This document shows positions 10,801 through 21,191 of a stretch of 64,000 nucleotides of DNA, one piece after another (position 1 is the stretch's first letter; each line of letters starts with the position of its first letter). The notes beneath the pieces are model-generated. The model was given only the letters and a program-made list of their open reading frames with translations, was not told the DNA's origin and did no database searches. This DNA is from Sphingomonas sp. (GTDB lineage: Bacteria; Pseudomonadota; Alphaproteobacteria; Sphingomonadales; Sphingomonadaceae): the NCBI RefSeq assembly GCF_017304635.1, contig NZ_JAFKMA010000001.1, positions 868,001 through 932,000 on the forward strand, read 5' to 3'. Made by a program: the position numbers and the translations under genes.

Positions 10801-11241
10801 CTAGGAAGGGCGATCGGGCGCGATATACCCCAAGCGGGCATCGACCGAGAACAGGCGATCGCGCGAGTAGAGCGACAGCGGCCAGTCGCGCCGGCCTTCC
10901 GGTGCGGCGAGCAGCGCATTGACCGTCGCGGCCAGCGGCAGGGCGGTGTCCAAGCGCGCAAGAAACGACCGCACCCCCGCCAGGTACGTCAGCGTGATCG
11001 TGTGATGATAGCCCTGGGTCGCGTCGTTCACACCGCCGACGGCTTCATTGTAGCGCGAGATGATTTCGCGAATCTCGTTATCGAGGTCGATGTCGGGGCG
11101 CTCGACGAGCAGCCAGGTGCATGCGGCGAGGTGCGCCTCGTGCGTCCATTCCTCGCGCGGCAGCGTGCGGGCGAGCAGACCCTCGCCGACGCGGCGGACG
11201 GCGTGGTCGTCGGTGAAGAAGCGAATGGCGTGGTCGGTCAT
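10801..11241 (-). CDS. Conserved hypothetical protein with EWTHxAHLA and YHHT motifs
   Basis: A 146-residue soluble protein I cannot place in a named family. The start at 11241 (MTDHAIRFF) was chosen because longer in-frame extensions run into low-complexity Pro/Arg sequence. Two His-rich motifs stand out: EEWTHEAHLAACTW near residue 30 and GYHHTITLTYL near residue 80. The rest is largely helical, which would fit a small metal-binding helical bundle, but that is inference. It lies 46 bp downstream of pckA on the same strand and could be cotranscribed with it. Confidence 0.75.
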   Translation of the reverse strand: MTDHAIRFFTDDHAVRRVGEGLLARTLPREEWTHEAHLAACTWLLVERPDIDLDNEIREIISRYNEAVGGVNDATQGYHHTITLTYLAGVRSFLARLDTALPLAATVNALLAAPEGRRDWPLSLYSRDRLFSVDARLGYIAPDRPS

Positions 11242-11287
11242 CGGTCGGGCTTTCGGTGGAGAAGCCCGACCTTGAGGACCGGGCAGT

Positions 11288-12904
<1,617 letters not shown>

Positions 12905-12932
12905 ACTCGCTCTCCCACTATCGTTATATGGC

Positions 12933-12948
12933 GCGCATACGTATGCGC
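12933..12948. promoter_or_regulatory. 16-bp perfect palindrome in pckA-chvI intergenic region
   Basis: GCGCATACGTATGCGC is a perfect dyad lying 28 bp upstream of the pckA start. The half-site GCGCGCATA recurs in direct orientation about 26 bp further on (near 12959). Position and symmetry suggest a dimeric repressor or activator site controlling pckA, chvI or both. The binding protein is unknown. Confidence 0.45.
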
Positions 12949-13069
12949 CGTTGATTTTGCGCGCATAACCGGCCGCCGGGAGTCGGTCAAACACCCGAGA
13001 TGGTTAGCGAGTTGAGCCTGTCCCATTCTTGCATTAGGCCGGTCGCCGCATGACCCGGGCCCCCTGCCG

Positions 13070-13777
13070 ATGACCGCTTCGATCGCGCTGGTCGATGACG
13101 ACCGCAACATCCTGACCTCGCTGTCGATCGCGTTGCAGGCGGAAGGCTTCCTGACGCGCGTCTATTCGGACGGCGAAAGCGCGCTGAAGGCGTTGATCGA
13201 CAATCCGCCCGACCTCGCCATCTTCGACGTGAAGATGCCGCGGATGGACGGGCTCGAACTGCTGCGGCGGTTGCGCGAGAAGAGCCAGGTCCCGGTCATC
13301 TTCCTGACCAGCAAGGATGACGAGCTCGACGAGGCGCTGGGCCTGGCGATGGGCGCCGACGATTACATCGCCAAGCCGTTCAGCCAGCGCCTGCTGATCG
13401 CCCGGATCCGCGCCATCCTCCGCCGTACGGAAGCGCGCGTGGCCTCGCCCGAAGATGCGGTGTCGCCGGCAGAGGCGCTGATCGATCGCGGTCGGCTGCA
13501 AATGGACCCGGCGCGGCATCGGGTGACGTGGAACGGCGACAACGTCACGCTGACCGTCACCGAATTCCTGATCCTGGAGACGCTGGCGCAACGGCCCGGT
13601 GTCGTGAAGACGCGCAACCAGTTGATGGACGCGGCGTACCAGGACGACATCTACGTCGACGATCGCACGATCGACAGCCACATCAAGCGCGTCCGCCGCA
13701 AGTTCCGCGAGGTCGATAACGACTTCGACGCCATCGAAACGCTCTATGGCGCTGGCTACCGTTTTTCGGAGGAGTAG
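13070..13777 (+). CDS. chvI: Response regulator ChvI (OmpR/PhoB family)
   Basis: DNA-binding response regulator partnered with ChvG. In alphaproteobacteria this pair governs envelope and acid stress and central metabolism. The receiver domain (residues 1-120) has the acidic pair VDDDRN, phospho-acceptor Asp53 in [10 protein letters not shown], the Thr of FLTSKDD and the Lys of IAKPF. The C-terminal winged helix (130-235) contains [26 protein letters not shown] and YGAGYRF. Length (235 residues) and order match rhizobial ChvI. It overlaps the chvG start by 32 nt and is divergent from pckA, a conserved neighbour in alphaproteobacteria. Confidence 0.95.
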   Translation: MTASIALVDDDRNILTSLSIALQAEGFLTRVYSDGESALKALIDNPPDLAIFDVKMPRMDGLELLRRLREKSQVPVIFLTSKDDELDEALGLAMGADDYIAKPFSQRLLIARIRAILRRTEARVASPEDAVSPAEALIDRGRLQMDPARHRVTWNGDNVTLTVTEFLILETLAQRPGVVKTRNQLMDAAYQDDIYVDDRTIDSHIKRVRRKFREVDNDFDAIETLYGAGYRFSEE

Positions 13778-15332
13778 GAGCGAGCGCGACCCCGGCGACC
13801 TGTCGCTGCGCTGGTCGGGCAACGTATCGCTGACGACGCGCATTCTGGCGGTCAACATCTTCGCGCTGGCGATGCTGGCGGGCGGGTTCTTCTACCTCGA
13901 TTCCTATCGCAGCCGCATCCTCGACAACCGGTCGGAGCAGGCCGGGCGCGAGGCGCGGCTGATCGCCGCCGCGATCAGCGCCGCCCCCGCCGCGGCGCGC
14001 GACGAAGTGGCCCTGCAACTGGCGCGCGACACCGGCACGCGTGTCCGGCTGTTCCGGACGGACGGCAGAGTCGCGATCGACACACGGGCGATGGGGTTGC
14101 GCAACGTGACCTTCCTCGACCCCGACAAGCAGGACTGGACCCAGCAATGGGCGCGCTACATCGACGTTGCGATCGACGCGGTGGTCGGCGCGCCGCGCCC
14201 GCCGCTCTATCGGGAACGGGCCGTCGGCGACGAGTGGCCCGACGTGCGCAACGCGCATCGCACCGACACCACCTCGACCACCGTCTGGCGCGCGCCCGAC
14301 CGTACGCCGGTCATCACCGCCGCGGCGGGACTCGGCGACGGCGAGATCGTGATGACCACGGTCAACGCCCGCGACATCACCCAGACCGTCCGCAACGAAC
14401 GATTGCGGTTGAGCATCCTGCTCGCGGCGGTCAGCCTGGTCTCGGTGTTCCTGTCGCTGTTCCTGGCGCGGACGATCGTGCGGCCGCTCCGCCGGCTGGC
14501 GCGCGCGGCGGTGCGGGTGCGGCTGGGGCGCGCGCGCGAAGTGGTGGTCCCCCGCCTGCCCTCGCGCCGCGACGAGATCGGGAGTCTCGCCCGGGCGCTG
14601 TCCGACATGAGCCAGGCGTTGCGCGCGCGGATCGACGCGACCGAGGCGTTCGCCGCCGACGTGACGCACGAGATGAAGAACCCCCTCGCCTCGCTGCGCT
14701 CCGCGGTCGAAGGGCTGGCGAACGTCAAGGACCCCGCCTTACAGGAGCGGCTGCTGGCGATCGTGCGCGACGACGTGCAGCGGCTCGACCGGCTCATCAC
14801 CGACATTTCGGAGGCATCGCGGCTCGACGCCCAGCTCAGCCGCGCCAAGTTCGACGCGGTCGATATCCTCGGAATGCTGGCATGGCTGATCGCGCAGCGT
14901 ACCGATCGCGGGGTCGAACGCGGTATCCGCTTCCGCTTCGACAACCGTATCCGCAGCGACGTGCAGGTGATGGGCGAGGCGACCCGGCTGGAACGCGTGT
15001 TCGAGAACCTGTTCGACAATGCCGTGTCCTTCTCCCCCGACGACGGCCTGATCGCGGTCAGCGCGGCGATCGAGCAGGAGATGCTGGTGGTGCGCGTCGA
15101 CGACGAAGGACCCGGCGTCCCGACCGAGCAGCGCGAGGCGGTGTTCAGCCGCTTCCAGTCGATCCGGCCCGAGGGCGAGGCGTTCGGCAAGCATTCCGGG
15201 CTCGGCCTCGCGATCGGCCGGACCATCATCGAGGGACATCAGGGGACGATCATCGCCGAGTCGCGCGACGACCGCATCGCCGGCGCGCGCTTCGTCGTTC
15301 GCCTGCCGCTGGCGCAAGGCACGGCCGGATGA
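13746..15332 (+). CDS. chvG: Sensor histidine kinase ChvG
   Basis: Membrane sensor kinase of 528 residues paired with ChvI. The first transmembrane helix lies at about 30-52 ([19 protein letters not shown]) and a periplasmic sensor region at about 55-215. The second helix is at about 218-243 ([19 protein letters not shown]), followed by HAMP. The H-box [16 protein letters not shown] carries phospho-acceptor His308. The ATP-binding domain has [19 protein letters not shown] and [11 protein letters not shown]. The ATG at 13746 lies inside chvI and is the only canonical start in frame; AGGAGG of the chvI end sits downstream of it, so the start is not certain. The stop overlaps hprK as ATGA. Confidence 0.93.
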   Translation: MALATVFRRSRSERDPGDLSLRWSGNVSLTTRILAVNIFALAMLAGGFFYLDSYRSRILDNRSEQAGREARLIAAAISAAPAAARDEVALQLARDTGTRVRLFRTDGRVAIDTRAMGLRNVTFLDPDKQDWTQQWARYIDVAIDAVVGAPRPPLYRERAVGDEWPDVRNAHRTDTTSTTVWRAPDRTPVITAAAGLGDGEIVMTTVNARDITQTVRNERLRLSILLAAVSLVSVFLSLFLARTIVRPLRRLARAAVRVRLGRAREVVVPRLPSRRDEIGSLARALSDMSQALRARIDATEAFAADVTHEMKNPLASLRSAVEGLANVKDPALQERLLAIVRDDVQRLDRLITDISEASRLDAQLSRAKFDAVDILGMLAWLIAQRTDRGVERGIRFRFDNRIRSDVQVMGEATRLERVFENLFDNAVSFSPDDGLIAVSAAIEQEMLVVRVDDEGPGVPTEQREAVFSRFQSIRPEGEAFGKHSGLGLAIGRTIIEGHQGTIIAESRDDRIAGARFVVRLPLAQGTAG

Positions 15333-15748
15333 GCGAGACGCTGCATTTCAGCTGCGTCGCGATCGGCGGGCGCGGCGTGTTGATCGGCGGAGCGTCGGGC
15401 GCCGGCAAGTCGGACCTGGCGCTGCGGCTGATCGATCGCGGCGCGATGCTGGTGAGCGACGATTACACGACGCTAACCGCTTGCGACGGCACGCTGATCG
15501 CGAGCGCGCCGCCAAACATCGCCGGACGGATCGAGGTGCGCGGGATCGGGATCGTGTCCCTGCCGTATCTGGCCGAGGCGCCGGCTGCGTTGCTGGTGAC
15601 GCTGGACGATGTGCCCGAGCGGCTACCCATGCCGGCGGTTCGTCCCATCGCCGGGCTGGACATTCGCGAAGTGGCGGTGGATGCGCGATCCGCGTCGGCA
15701 CCGATCAAGGTCGAGCTGGCGCTGGCCGGTCTCGTCGAGGAACCATGA
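15329..15748 (+). CDS. hprK: HPr kinase/phosphorylase, short alphaproteobacterial form
   Basis: Phosphorylates HPr on its regulatory serine. At 139 residues this is the truncated form typical of alphaproteobacteria, lacking the N-terminal domain of the Firmicute enzyme. The P-loop GASGAGKS is at residues 21-28, followed by LALRLIDRGAMLVSDDY. The signature region PPNIAGRIEVRGIGIVSLPY is present. ATGA overlaps at both ends couple it to chvG and rapZ. Here it most likely sets the HPr-Ser phosphorylation state of the regulatory PTS encoded three genes downstream. Confidence 0.93.
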   Translation: MSETLHFSCVAIGGRGVLIGGASGAGKSDLALRLIDRGAMLVSDDYTTLTACDGTLIASAPPNIAGRIEVRGIGIVSLPYLAEAPAALLVTLDDVPERLPMPAVRPIAGLDIREVAVDARSASAPIKVELALAGLVEEP

Positions 15749-16665
15749 CGCAAGCCAAGGAAATCCTGCTGGTCACCGGCCTGTCGGGCGCGGGCAAGTC
15801 GACCGTGTTGCGCACGCTGGAGGATCTCGGCTGGGAGACGGTCGACAATTTGCCGCTGCGCCTGCTCGACCGCCTGCTCAGTTCGCCGCCGCCGGAGGGG
15901 AGCGAGGACGGGCAGCGGCCGCTCGCGCTCGGCATCGGGGCGCGTACCCGCGACTTCGACCCCAACCGGATCGTGAAGCGTATCAAGCAACTGCGCGACG
16001 AGCATGGTTATGACATCGGCACGCTCTACCTCGATTGCGGCGGGGCCGAGCTGGAACGCCGCTATTCGGAGACGCGGCGGCGGCATCCGCTGGCGCTCGA
16101 CCGCCCGGCCGGGGACGGCATCGCGCGCGAGCGCGAATTGCTCGAGCCGCTACGGCGCTGGGCCAACCGCCTGATCGACACGACCGACTTGACCGCCAAC
16201 GAGCTCGCGCAGCAGGTGCGTTCGACCTTCGGTGGCGACGGGACAGGCGGGCCGACGCTCGCGGTGATGTCGTTCGGCTTTGCCCGCGGGGTGCCGCGCA
16301 ACGCCGACCTGGTGTTCGACATGCGGTTCCTGCGCAACCCGCATTGGGAGCCGGCGCTGCGCCCCGGCACCGGGCTCGACCCCGACGTCTCCGCCTATAT
16401 CGCGGACGACCCCGCCTATGAGGCCGCGGTCAGTCGGATCGAGGACCTGCTCCTGCTGCTGCTCCCCCGCTATCGCGCCGAGGGCAAGTCGTATGTGACG
16501 GTCGCGTTCGGGTGTACCGGGGGGAGACACCGCTCCGTCCACGTCGCCGAACGCGTCGCTCGACGGTTGCGCGACGCCGGGTTTTCGCCCACGGTCGCGC
16601 ATCGCGATTTGGGCGCGGCGCCGCAGGACTCGCTGGAGGGTGCGCCGCGGACGGCTTTGGGGTAA
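15745..16665 (+). CDS. rapZ: RNase adapter protein RapZ
   Basis: A 306-residue P-loop protein of the RapZ (YvcJ) family. The Walker A motif TGLSGAGKS is at residues 11-19. The C-terminal domain contains the invariant SFGFARGVPRNADLVFDMRF and VTVAFGCTGGRHRSVHVAE. In enterobacteria RapZ binds the small RNA GlmZ and guides its cleavage by RNase E; in alphaproteobacteria the target is not clear. It starts with an ATGA overlap on hprK and is followed 11 nt later by the PTS EIIA gene. This association with PTS regulation is widely conserved. Confidence 0.94.
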   Translation: MTQAKEILLVTGLSGAGKSTVLRTLEDLGWETVDNLPLRLLDRLLSSPPPEGSEDGQRPLALGIGARTRDFDPNRIVKRIKQLRDEHGYDIGTLYLDCGGAELERRYSETRRRHPLALDRPAGDGIARERELLEPLRRWANRLIDTTDLTANELAQQVRSTFGGDGTGGPTLAVMSFGFARGVPRNADLVFDMRFLRNPHWEPALRPGTGLDPDVSAYIADDPAYEAAVSRIEDLLLLLLPRYRAEGKSYVTVAFGCTGGRHRSVHVAERVARRLRDAGFSPTVAHRDLGAAPQDSLEGAPRTALG

Positions 16666-16676
16666 CAAGCAAGCGT

Positions 16677-17084
16677 ATGATCGGCCTGGTATTGGTGACG
16701 CACGGGCGGCTGGCGTTCGAGTTCGTGACCGCGATGGAGCATGTCGTCGGCGCGCAGGCGCAGGTCGTGTCGATCGCGATCGGCCCGGAAGACGACATGG
16801 AGGCGCGCCGCGCGGACATCGCCAAGGCGATCGCCGACGTGGACGCCGGCAAGGGCGTGATCCTGCTGACCGACCTGTTCGGGGGCACGCCGTCGAACCT
16901 CGCCATCTCGTTGCTCGAGCGCGGGCGAGTCGAGGTGATCGCGGGGATCAACCTGCCGATGCTGATCCGGTTGGCGTCGGCGCGCAAGACGATGAACGTG
17001 GTCGACGCGGTGTCAGCCGCGCGCGAGGCGGGGCGCAAATATATCTCGGTCGCGTCCGAAGTGCTCGGCGCGGCGGCCGCCTGA
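16677..17084 (+). CDS. PTS EIIA component, mannose/fructose type
   Basis: A 135-residue EIIA of the Man family. The phosphorylatable His9 sits in LVLVTHGRLA. The fold is complete (GVILLTDLFGGTPSNLAISL and INLPMLIRLASAR). No EIIB or EIIC gene is present in the window, so a regulatory rather than transport role is inferred, as in other alphaproteobacteria with this gene order. The stop and the HPr start share one base (TGATG). Confidence 0.93.
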   Translation: MIGLVLVTHGRLAFEFVTAMEHVVGAQAQVVSIAIGPEDDMEARRADIAKAIADVDAGKGVILLTDLFGGTPSNLAISLLERGRVEVIAGINLPMLIRLASARKTMNVVDAVSAAREAGRKYISVASEVLGAAAA

Positions 17085-17353
17085 TGCCGGTCAGCCGCCA
17101 GGTTCAAATCACCAACAAGCGCGGCCTGCACGCGCGCGCCTCCGCCAAGTTCGTCACCCTCGCCTCGTCGCTGCCGGTTGAGGTGATCGTCGTGAAGGAC
17201 GGCCCCGGGGTCACCGGCACGTCGATCATGGGGCTGATGATGCTCGGCGCGGCGATGGGCGACACGATCACGATCAGTGCCGATGGCGACGGTGCCGACG
17301 GCGCGGTCGGGGCGCTGTGCGAACTGGTCGAGGCGAAGTTCGGCGAGGACTGA
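17084..17353 (+). CDS. ptsH: Phosphocarrier protein HPr
   Basis: An 89-residue HPr. The catalytic His16 lies in KRGLHARASAKF. The regulatory serine is Ser47 in VTGTSIMGLMML, the expected target of the neighbouring HPr kinase. Enzyme I is not in the window and must be elsewhere. It is the last gene of the chvI-chvG-hprK-rapZ-EIIA-ptsH string and is followed by an 11-bp-stem hairpin at 17363. Confidence 0.95.
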   Translation: MPVSRQVQITNKRGLHARASAKFVTLASSLPVEVIVVKDGPGVTGTSIMGLMMLGAAMGDTITISADGDGADGAVGALCELVEAKFGED

Positions 17354-17362
17354 GCGAGCGCA

Positions 17363-17387
17363 GGCGACATAGCGGAGCTATGTCGCC
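17363..17387 (+). terminator. Hairpin after ptsH, possible terminator
   Basis: A perfect 11-bp inverted repeat (arm GGCGACATAGC) with a 3-nt GGA loop begins 9 bp past the ptsH stop. No U-run follows, so it may be a 3'-end stabilising or Rho-assisted structure rather than a classical intrinsic terminator. Confidence 0.5.
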
Positions 17388-17428
17388 GATCAGCGCCGCT
17401 CCGGCCGGCATCATGCAACGATGGCCGA

Positions 17429-17449
17429 CGGCGTGGCTTTGCCACGCCG
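17429..17449. repeat. Compact 9-bp hairpin with TTT loop
   Basis: Perfect inverted repeat with arm CGGCGTGGC and a 3-nt loop, 20 bp upstream of the RNA methyltransferase start. It has the same build (long GC stem, trinucleotide loop closed by C-G/G-C) as the hairpin 42 bp before it. It could be part of the upstream operon's termination region or act on the downstream gene. Confidence 0.4.
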
Positions 17450-17469
17450 ACTTGCGCTAGGGGCGAGAC

Positions 17470-18267
17470 ATGGTTCGCCAAGTTACTGCCTTCTCGAACA
17501 CGACCGTAAAGCGCGCCCGCTCGCTGCGCGACAAGAAGCATCGCCGTGCCGAAGGCCGCTTCCTCGCCGAGGGCCTGCGCATCCTGACGGAGGCGCGCGA
17601 GGCCGGCCACCTGCCGGAGCAGCTGTTCTTCACCGCCGATGGCGCGCGGCATCCGTTGGCGGCGGCGCTGATCGAGGCGACCGAGGCGGCGGGCGGCGAG
17701 GCGATCGAGACGAACCACGACATCCTGTCCAAGCTGTCGGGCAAGGACAATGCCCAGGCGCTGGTCGGCGTCTTCCCGGAGTTCACGACGCCGCTCGACG
17801 CGCTCCGCCGCACCGCCTCGCCGATCTGGCTGGTGGCTGAGCGGCTGCGCGATCCGGGCAATCTCGGCACGATTCTGCGGACCGGCGACGCGGTCGGCGC
17901 CGGTGGCCTGATCCTGATCGACGACTGCGTCGATCCGTTCTCGGTCGAGGCCGTGCGGGCGAGCATGGGCGCGTTGTTCACGGTGCCGATCGCACAGGCG
18001 CGTTGGGAGGAGTTCCTGCCGTGGTTGCGGTCGGGGCCGGGCCAGTTGGTCGGCCTGAGCCTCCAGACCGATGCGAGCTATCGCGAGGCGCCCTACACCT
18101 CGCCGACCTTCCTGCTGACCGGCAACGAAGCGCAGGGCCTGCCCGAGGCGTACGAAGCGGAATGCGATCTACTCGTGAAGCTGCCGATGCTGGGCAAGGC
18201 GGACAGCCTGAACGCCGCGGTGGCGACGGCAGTCATGGCGTACGAGGTACTCGCGCGCTACCGCTGA
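17470..18267 (+). CDS. TrmH/SpoU-family RNA 2'-O-methyltransferase
   Basis: A 265-residue SPOUT-class methyltransferase. The N-terminal substrate-binding region resembles the RlmB/TrmH accessory domain (HRRAEGRFLAEGLRILTEA). The trefoil-knot SAM domain has motif 1 LRDPGNLGTILRT, motif 2 LLTGNEAQGLP, and motif 3 LPMLGKADSLNAAVATAVMAYE. The family 2'-O-methylates ribose in rRNA or tRNA; the exact position cannot be told from sequence alone. It is convergent with rmuC, with only 2 bp between the stops. Confidence 0.9.
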   Translation: MVRQVTAFSNTTVKRARSLRDKKHRRAEGRFLAEGLRILTEAREAGHLPEQLFFTADGARHPLAAALIEATEAAGGEAIETNHDILSKLSGKDNAQALVGVFPEFTTPLDALRRTASPIWLVAERLRDPGNLGTILRTGDAVGAGGLILIDDCVDPFSVEAVRASMGALFTVPIAQARWEEFLPWLRSGPGQLVGLSLQTDASYREAPYTSPTFLLTGNEAQGLPEAYEAECDLLVKLPMLGKADSLNAAVATAVMAYEVLARYR

Positions 18268-18269
18268 CG

Positions 18270-19622
18270 TCAGCCCAGCGTTCCGCTCTCTTCGGCGCTC
18301 GCCGCCAGCTTTACCAGCGGGCGCGGGATCTGTTCGACGACCGGCGGCGATTCGATTGAACGACCAGCAGTGTCGATATTATAGTCCTCGAACCGCTTTG
18401 CTTGCGTGAGCACTTGCGTTTCCAGACTGCCGACGAAGGCGTTGTAAGCGTCGTTCGCCAGCCCGAGGTTGCGGCCGAGTTTAGCGACGTGGCCGCCCAT
18501 CACCGACAATCGCGCGTAAAGCTCCTTGCCCAGTTCGGCGATCGCCCGCGCCTCGCCCGCCAGCTTCTCCTGTCGCCACACCGCCGCCACCGTCCGCGCG
18601 ATCGCGATCAGGTTGGTCGGAGTCGCCAGCAGCACGCGGCGGTCGAACGCGAAGTCCCACAATGTCGGGTCCTGCTCCAGCGCGGCCGACAGGAAATGCT
18701 CGCCTGGCACGAACATGATGACGTAATCGGGCGCGTCGGCGAACTGGCTCCAATACGCCTTGGCGCCCAGCGTGTTGACGTGCGCGCGCATCGCCGCGGC
18801 GTGGCGCTGTAGCCCGATCGCGCGCTCGGCATCGTCGATCGCGCCGAACGCGTCTTGGTAATCGTTGAGCGACACCTTGGCGTCGACCACCAGCGCGTTG
18901 CCGCCGGGTACGCGAATGATGACGTCGGGGCGCAGTCGCGCGCCCTCGCCGATATCGACCGACACCTCGGCCTGGAAATCGGCATGCTCGCTGAGGCCGC
19001 AGCTTTCGAGCACGTTCCGCAACTGCTGCTCGCCCCAGCGACCGCGCGCTTTCGGCGCATTGCGCAACGCATTGACCAGCTTCGATGCTTCCGCGCGCAC
19101 CGACTCCTGGCCGGTCCGCATCGCCTCGATCTGGCCGTGCAGCGCACCGAACGCATCGCGGCGCTCCGACTCGACCTTGGCGACGCCCTCCTCGTAGCGC
19201 TGGAGACGATCGTGGACCGGTTGCAGCAGCGCGCGCAGGTTCTGGCCGCTGGTCGCCTCCGATTCCCTGAAGCGCTGGTCGGCGCGTTGCAGGAACTTGG
19301 TCTGGGCATCGTCGAGCAGTCGCTGCCCGACTTCGGCGAACTGGCTGGCGAGCGCGTTCTTCGCTGCCAGCAGCTCGGTCTGGCGCGCCTCGAACGCCTT
19401 TTCGCGTTCCGCCGCCGTTGCTCGTTCGGCATCGAGCAGCCGCATCGCCGAGTCGCGCTCGGTCGTCACTTCGGCGAGTAGCCGCCGCGTCATATCGTGC
19501 TGATCGGCATGGACCTTCGCCGCCGCGAGCTCGGCGACACCATGGCGCGACGCGAACAGCCAGCCGATCGCGACGCCGGCCGCGAGTGCGACGATGATCG
19601 CGAGGATACCCGCGACGCTCAT
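18270..19622 (-). CDS. rmuC: DNA recombination protein RmuC homologue
   Basis: A 450-residue protein. The start at 19622 (MSVAGILAIIVALAAGVAIGW) gives an N-terminal membrane anchor; upstream codons in frame encode unrelated Cys/Arg-rich sequence. A long coiled coil runs from about residue 30 to 150 (LAEVTTERDSAMRLLDAERA). The RmuC nuclease-like domain follows at about 170-410 (RWGEQQLRNVLESCGL, PGGNALVVDAKVSLNDY, PDYVIMFVPGEHFL). RmuC limits recombination between inverted repeats, a role known genetically in E. coli. Confidence 0.92.
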   Translation of the reverse strand: MSVAGILAIIVALAAGVAIGWLFASRHGVAELAAAKVHADQHDMTRRLLAEVTTERDSAMRLLDAERATAAEREKAFEARQTELLAAKNALASQFAEVGQRLLDDAQTKFLQRADQRFRESEATSGQNLRALLQPVHDRLQRYEEGVAKVESERRDAFGALHGQIEAMRTGQESVRAEASKLVNALRNAPKARGRWGEQQLRNVLESCGLSEHADFQAEVSVDIGEGARLRPDVIIRVPGGNALVVDAKVSLNDYQDAFGAIDDAERAIGLQRHAAAMRAHVNTLGAKAYWSQFADAPDYVIMFVPGEHFLSAALEQDPTLWDFAFDRRVLLATPTNLIAIARTVAAVWRQEKLAGEARAIAELGKELYARLSVMGGHVAKLGRNLGLANDAYNAFVGSLETQVLTQAKRFEDYNIDTAGRSIESPPVVEQIPRPLVKLAASAEESGTLG

Positions 19623-19800
19623 CGCCCCGCCCCGAAGTTGGCAAAAGTTGCGCGCAGGGGAGCGGCGGGAACGGCGGCAAATGGCATCGTCATGGCAGGG
19701 AACATAGATCGAACGCGCGGCCGGGGACAACCCCAATCGACCAAAGGCCGGATCGGGCCGTTACCTCTTGCTAACGATTGCAGCGTTATGATGCGCGACC

Positions 19801-19953
19801 ATGAAGCTGTTCGTGCTCGCCCTGCTGTTCGTCGGCGTGATGTATGACGTGACCTATTGTCACGGCCAGCACATCACCGACATCCTGCGCCCGCTCGCCG
19901 GGATCGCGCAGGGTATCCGGACGGGCGGCAACATCTGGGGTGACGGCACCTAA
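19801..19953 (+). CDS. Small 50-residue protein with N-terminal membrane or signal segment
   Basis: The frame opens MKLFVLALLFVGVMYDVTYC, an N-terminal hydrophobic segment that could be a signal peptide or single anchor. A short polar tail follows (GQHITDILRPLAGIAQGIR). It ends 6 bp before the convergent def stop and fits the gap exactly. The composition is protein-like, but I recognise no family. Confidence 0.5.
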   Translation: MKLFVLALLFVGVMYDVTYCHGQHITDILRPLAGIAQGIRTGGNIWGDGT

Positions 19954-19959
19954 GCCGGA

Positions 19960-20484
19960 TCAGGCGGCCTTGCGCGCCTTGGCCAGCTTCTTCATCAGCA
20001 TGTCGCGCTTCAATTTCGAGATGTGATCGGTGAACAGCACGCCGTTCAGGTGATCGATCTCGTGCTGGATGCACGTCGCCATCAGGCCGTCCATCTCCTC
20101 CTCGTGGTCCGCGCCGTCACCGTCGCGCCACTTGACCCGGCAGCGCGCCGGACGCTCGACCTCAGCATATTGCTCGGGGATCGACAGGCAGCCTTCGTTG
20201 TAGGTCGCGGTCTCGTCGCTGACCCAGAGCAGCTCGGGGTTCACGAACGCGACGGGCTTGCGTACCGGATCGCCGTCTTCCTCCTCGGGCTCCTGCAGAT
20301 CGATCACCACCAGCCGCCGTTCGATGCCGACCTGAGTCGCGGCGAGGCCGATGCCGCGCGCGTCGTACATCGTCTCGAACATGTCGGCGAGCGTCGCACG
20401 GACGGCGTCGTCGATCGTGGCGACGGGTTCGGCGACGGCGCGCAGGCCGGGATCGGGCACTTCCAGGATGGTCAGGATGGTCAT
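19960..20484 (-). CDS. def: Peptide deformylase
   Basis: Removes the N-formyl group from nascent proteins, working with Fmt, which is encoded 0.7 kb away on the other strand. The 174-residue protein has all three metal/catalytic motifs: GIGLAATQ (44-51), EGCLSIP with ligand Cys99, and HEIDH (141-145). The C-terminal helix is rich in Lys/Arg, as expected for ribosome docking. The start is an ATG giving [15 protein letters not shown]. Confidence 0.97.
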   Translation of the reverse strand: MTILTILEVPDPGLRAVAEPVATIDDAVRATLADMFETMYDARGIGLAATQVGIERRLVVIDLQEPEEEDGDPVRKPVAFVNPELLWVSDETATYNEGCLSIPEQYAEVERPARCRVKWRDGDGADHEEEMDGLMATCIQHEIDHLNGVLFTDHISKLKRDMLMKKLAKARKAA

Positions 20485-20541
20485 GGCCGCGCGCTATGGG
20501 AGGCGCGGCGGACCGTCAACCTCCCCCGACCGCGCGTGTCG

Positions 20542-21138
20542 TCACGCGACCGGCCGCCGCGCACGCAACGCCTGGGCCAGCGTGCCCTCGTCGAGATAGT
20601 CGAGTTCGCCGCCGACCGGCAGGCCGTGGGCGAGCTGGGTCAGCCGCACCGGGAACCGCTCGATCCGTTCGGCGATGTAATGCGCCGTCGTCTGCCCCTC
20701 CAGCGTGGCGTTCATCGCCAGCACGACCTCGTCGATCCCGCCGCCCTCGACTCGCTGGATCAGCCGGGCGATCGACAGATCCTCCGGCCGCACGCCGTCG
20801 AGCGCCGACAGCCGGCCGCCCAGCACATGGTAGCGGCCGGGGAACAGCCGCGAGCGTTCGAGCGCCCAGAGGTCGGCGACTTCCTCGACCACGCACAGGC
20901 TGCGCTGGTCGCGGCGCGGGTCGGCGCAGACGCTGCACGGATCGCTGGTGTCGATGTTGCCGCAGGTCGAGCAGGTCGCGAGCCGGCGGTCGACCGCCTC
21001 CAGCGCCGACAGCAGCGGCATCAGCGCGCCTTCGCGCTTCTTCAGCAGGTGTAGCACCGCGCGCCGCGCCGATCGCGGGCCCAGCCCCGGGAGCCGCGCC
21101 AGCGCCTGCGTCAGCGCGTCGATTTCCTGCGATGCCAT
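20542..21138 (-). CDS. recR: Recombination mediator RecR
   Basis: A 198-residue partner of RecF/RecO that loads RecA at gaps. The start at 21138 ([18 protein letters not shown]) matches the family. It has a helix-hairpin-helix (residues 14-32), a four-Cys zinc finger (Cys56, 59, 68, 71) and a Toprim domain starting at [13 protein letters not shown]. The C-terminal Walker-B-like region ([26 protein letters not shown]) is complete. It is divergent from fmt across only 53 bp. Confidence 0.96.
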   Translation of the reverse strand: MASQEIDALTQALARLPGLGPRSARRAVLHLLKKREGALMPLLSALEAVDRRLATCSTCGNIDTSDPCSVCADPRRDQRSLCVVEEVADLWALERSRLFPGRYHVLGGRLSALDGVRPEDLSIARLIQRVEGGGIDEVVLAMNATLEGQTTAHYIAERIERFPVRLTQLAHGLPVGGELDYLDEGTLAQALRARRPVA

Positions 21139-21191
21139 GCGGAACAGATAGGGGGTTGCACCGCCCCCTGCCAAGCGGCGATGAGCGCGGC

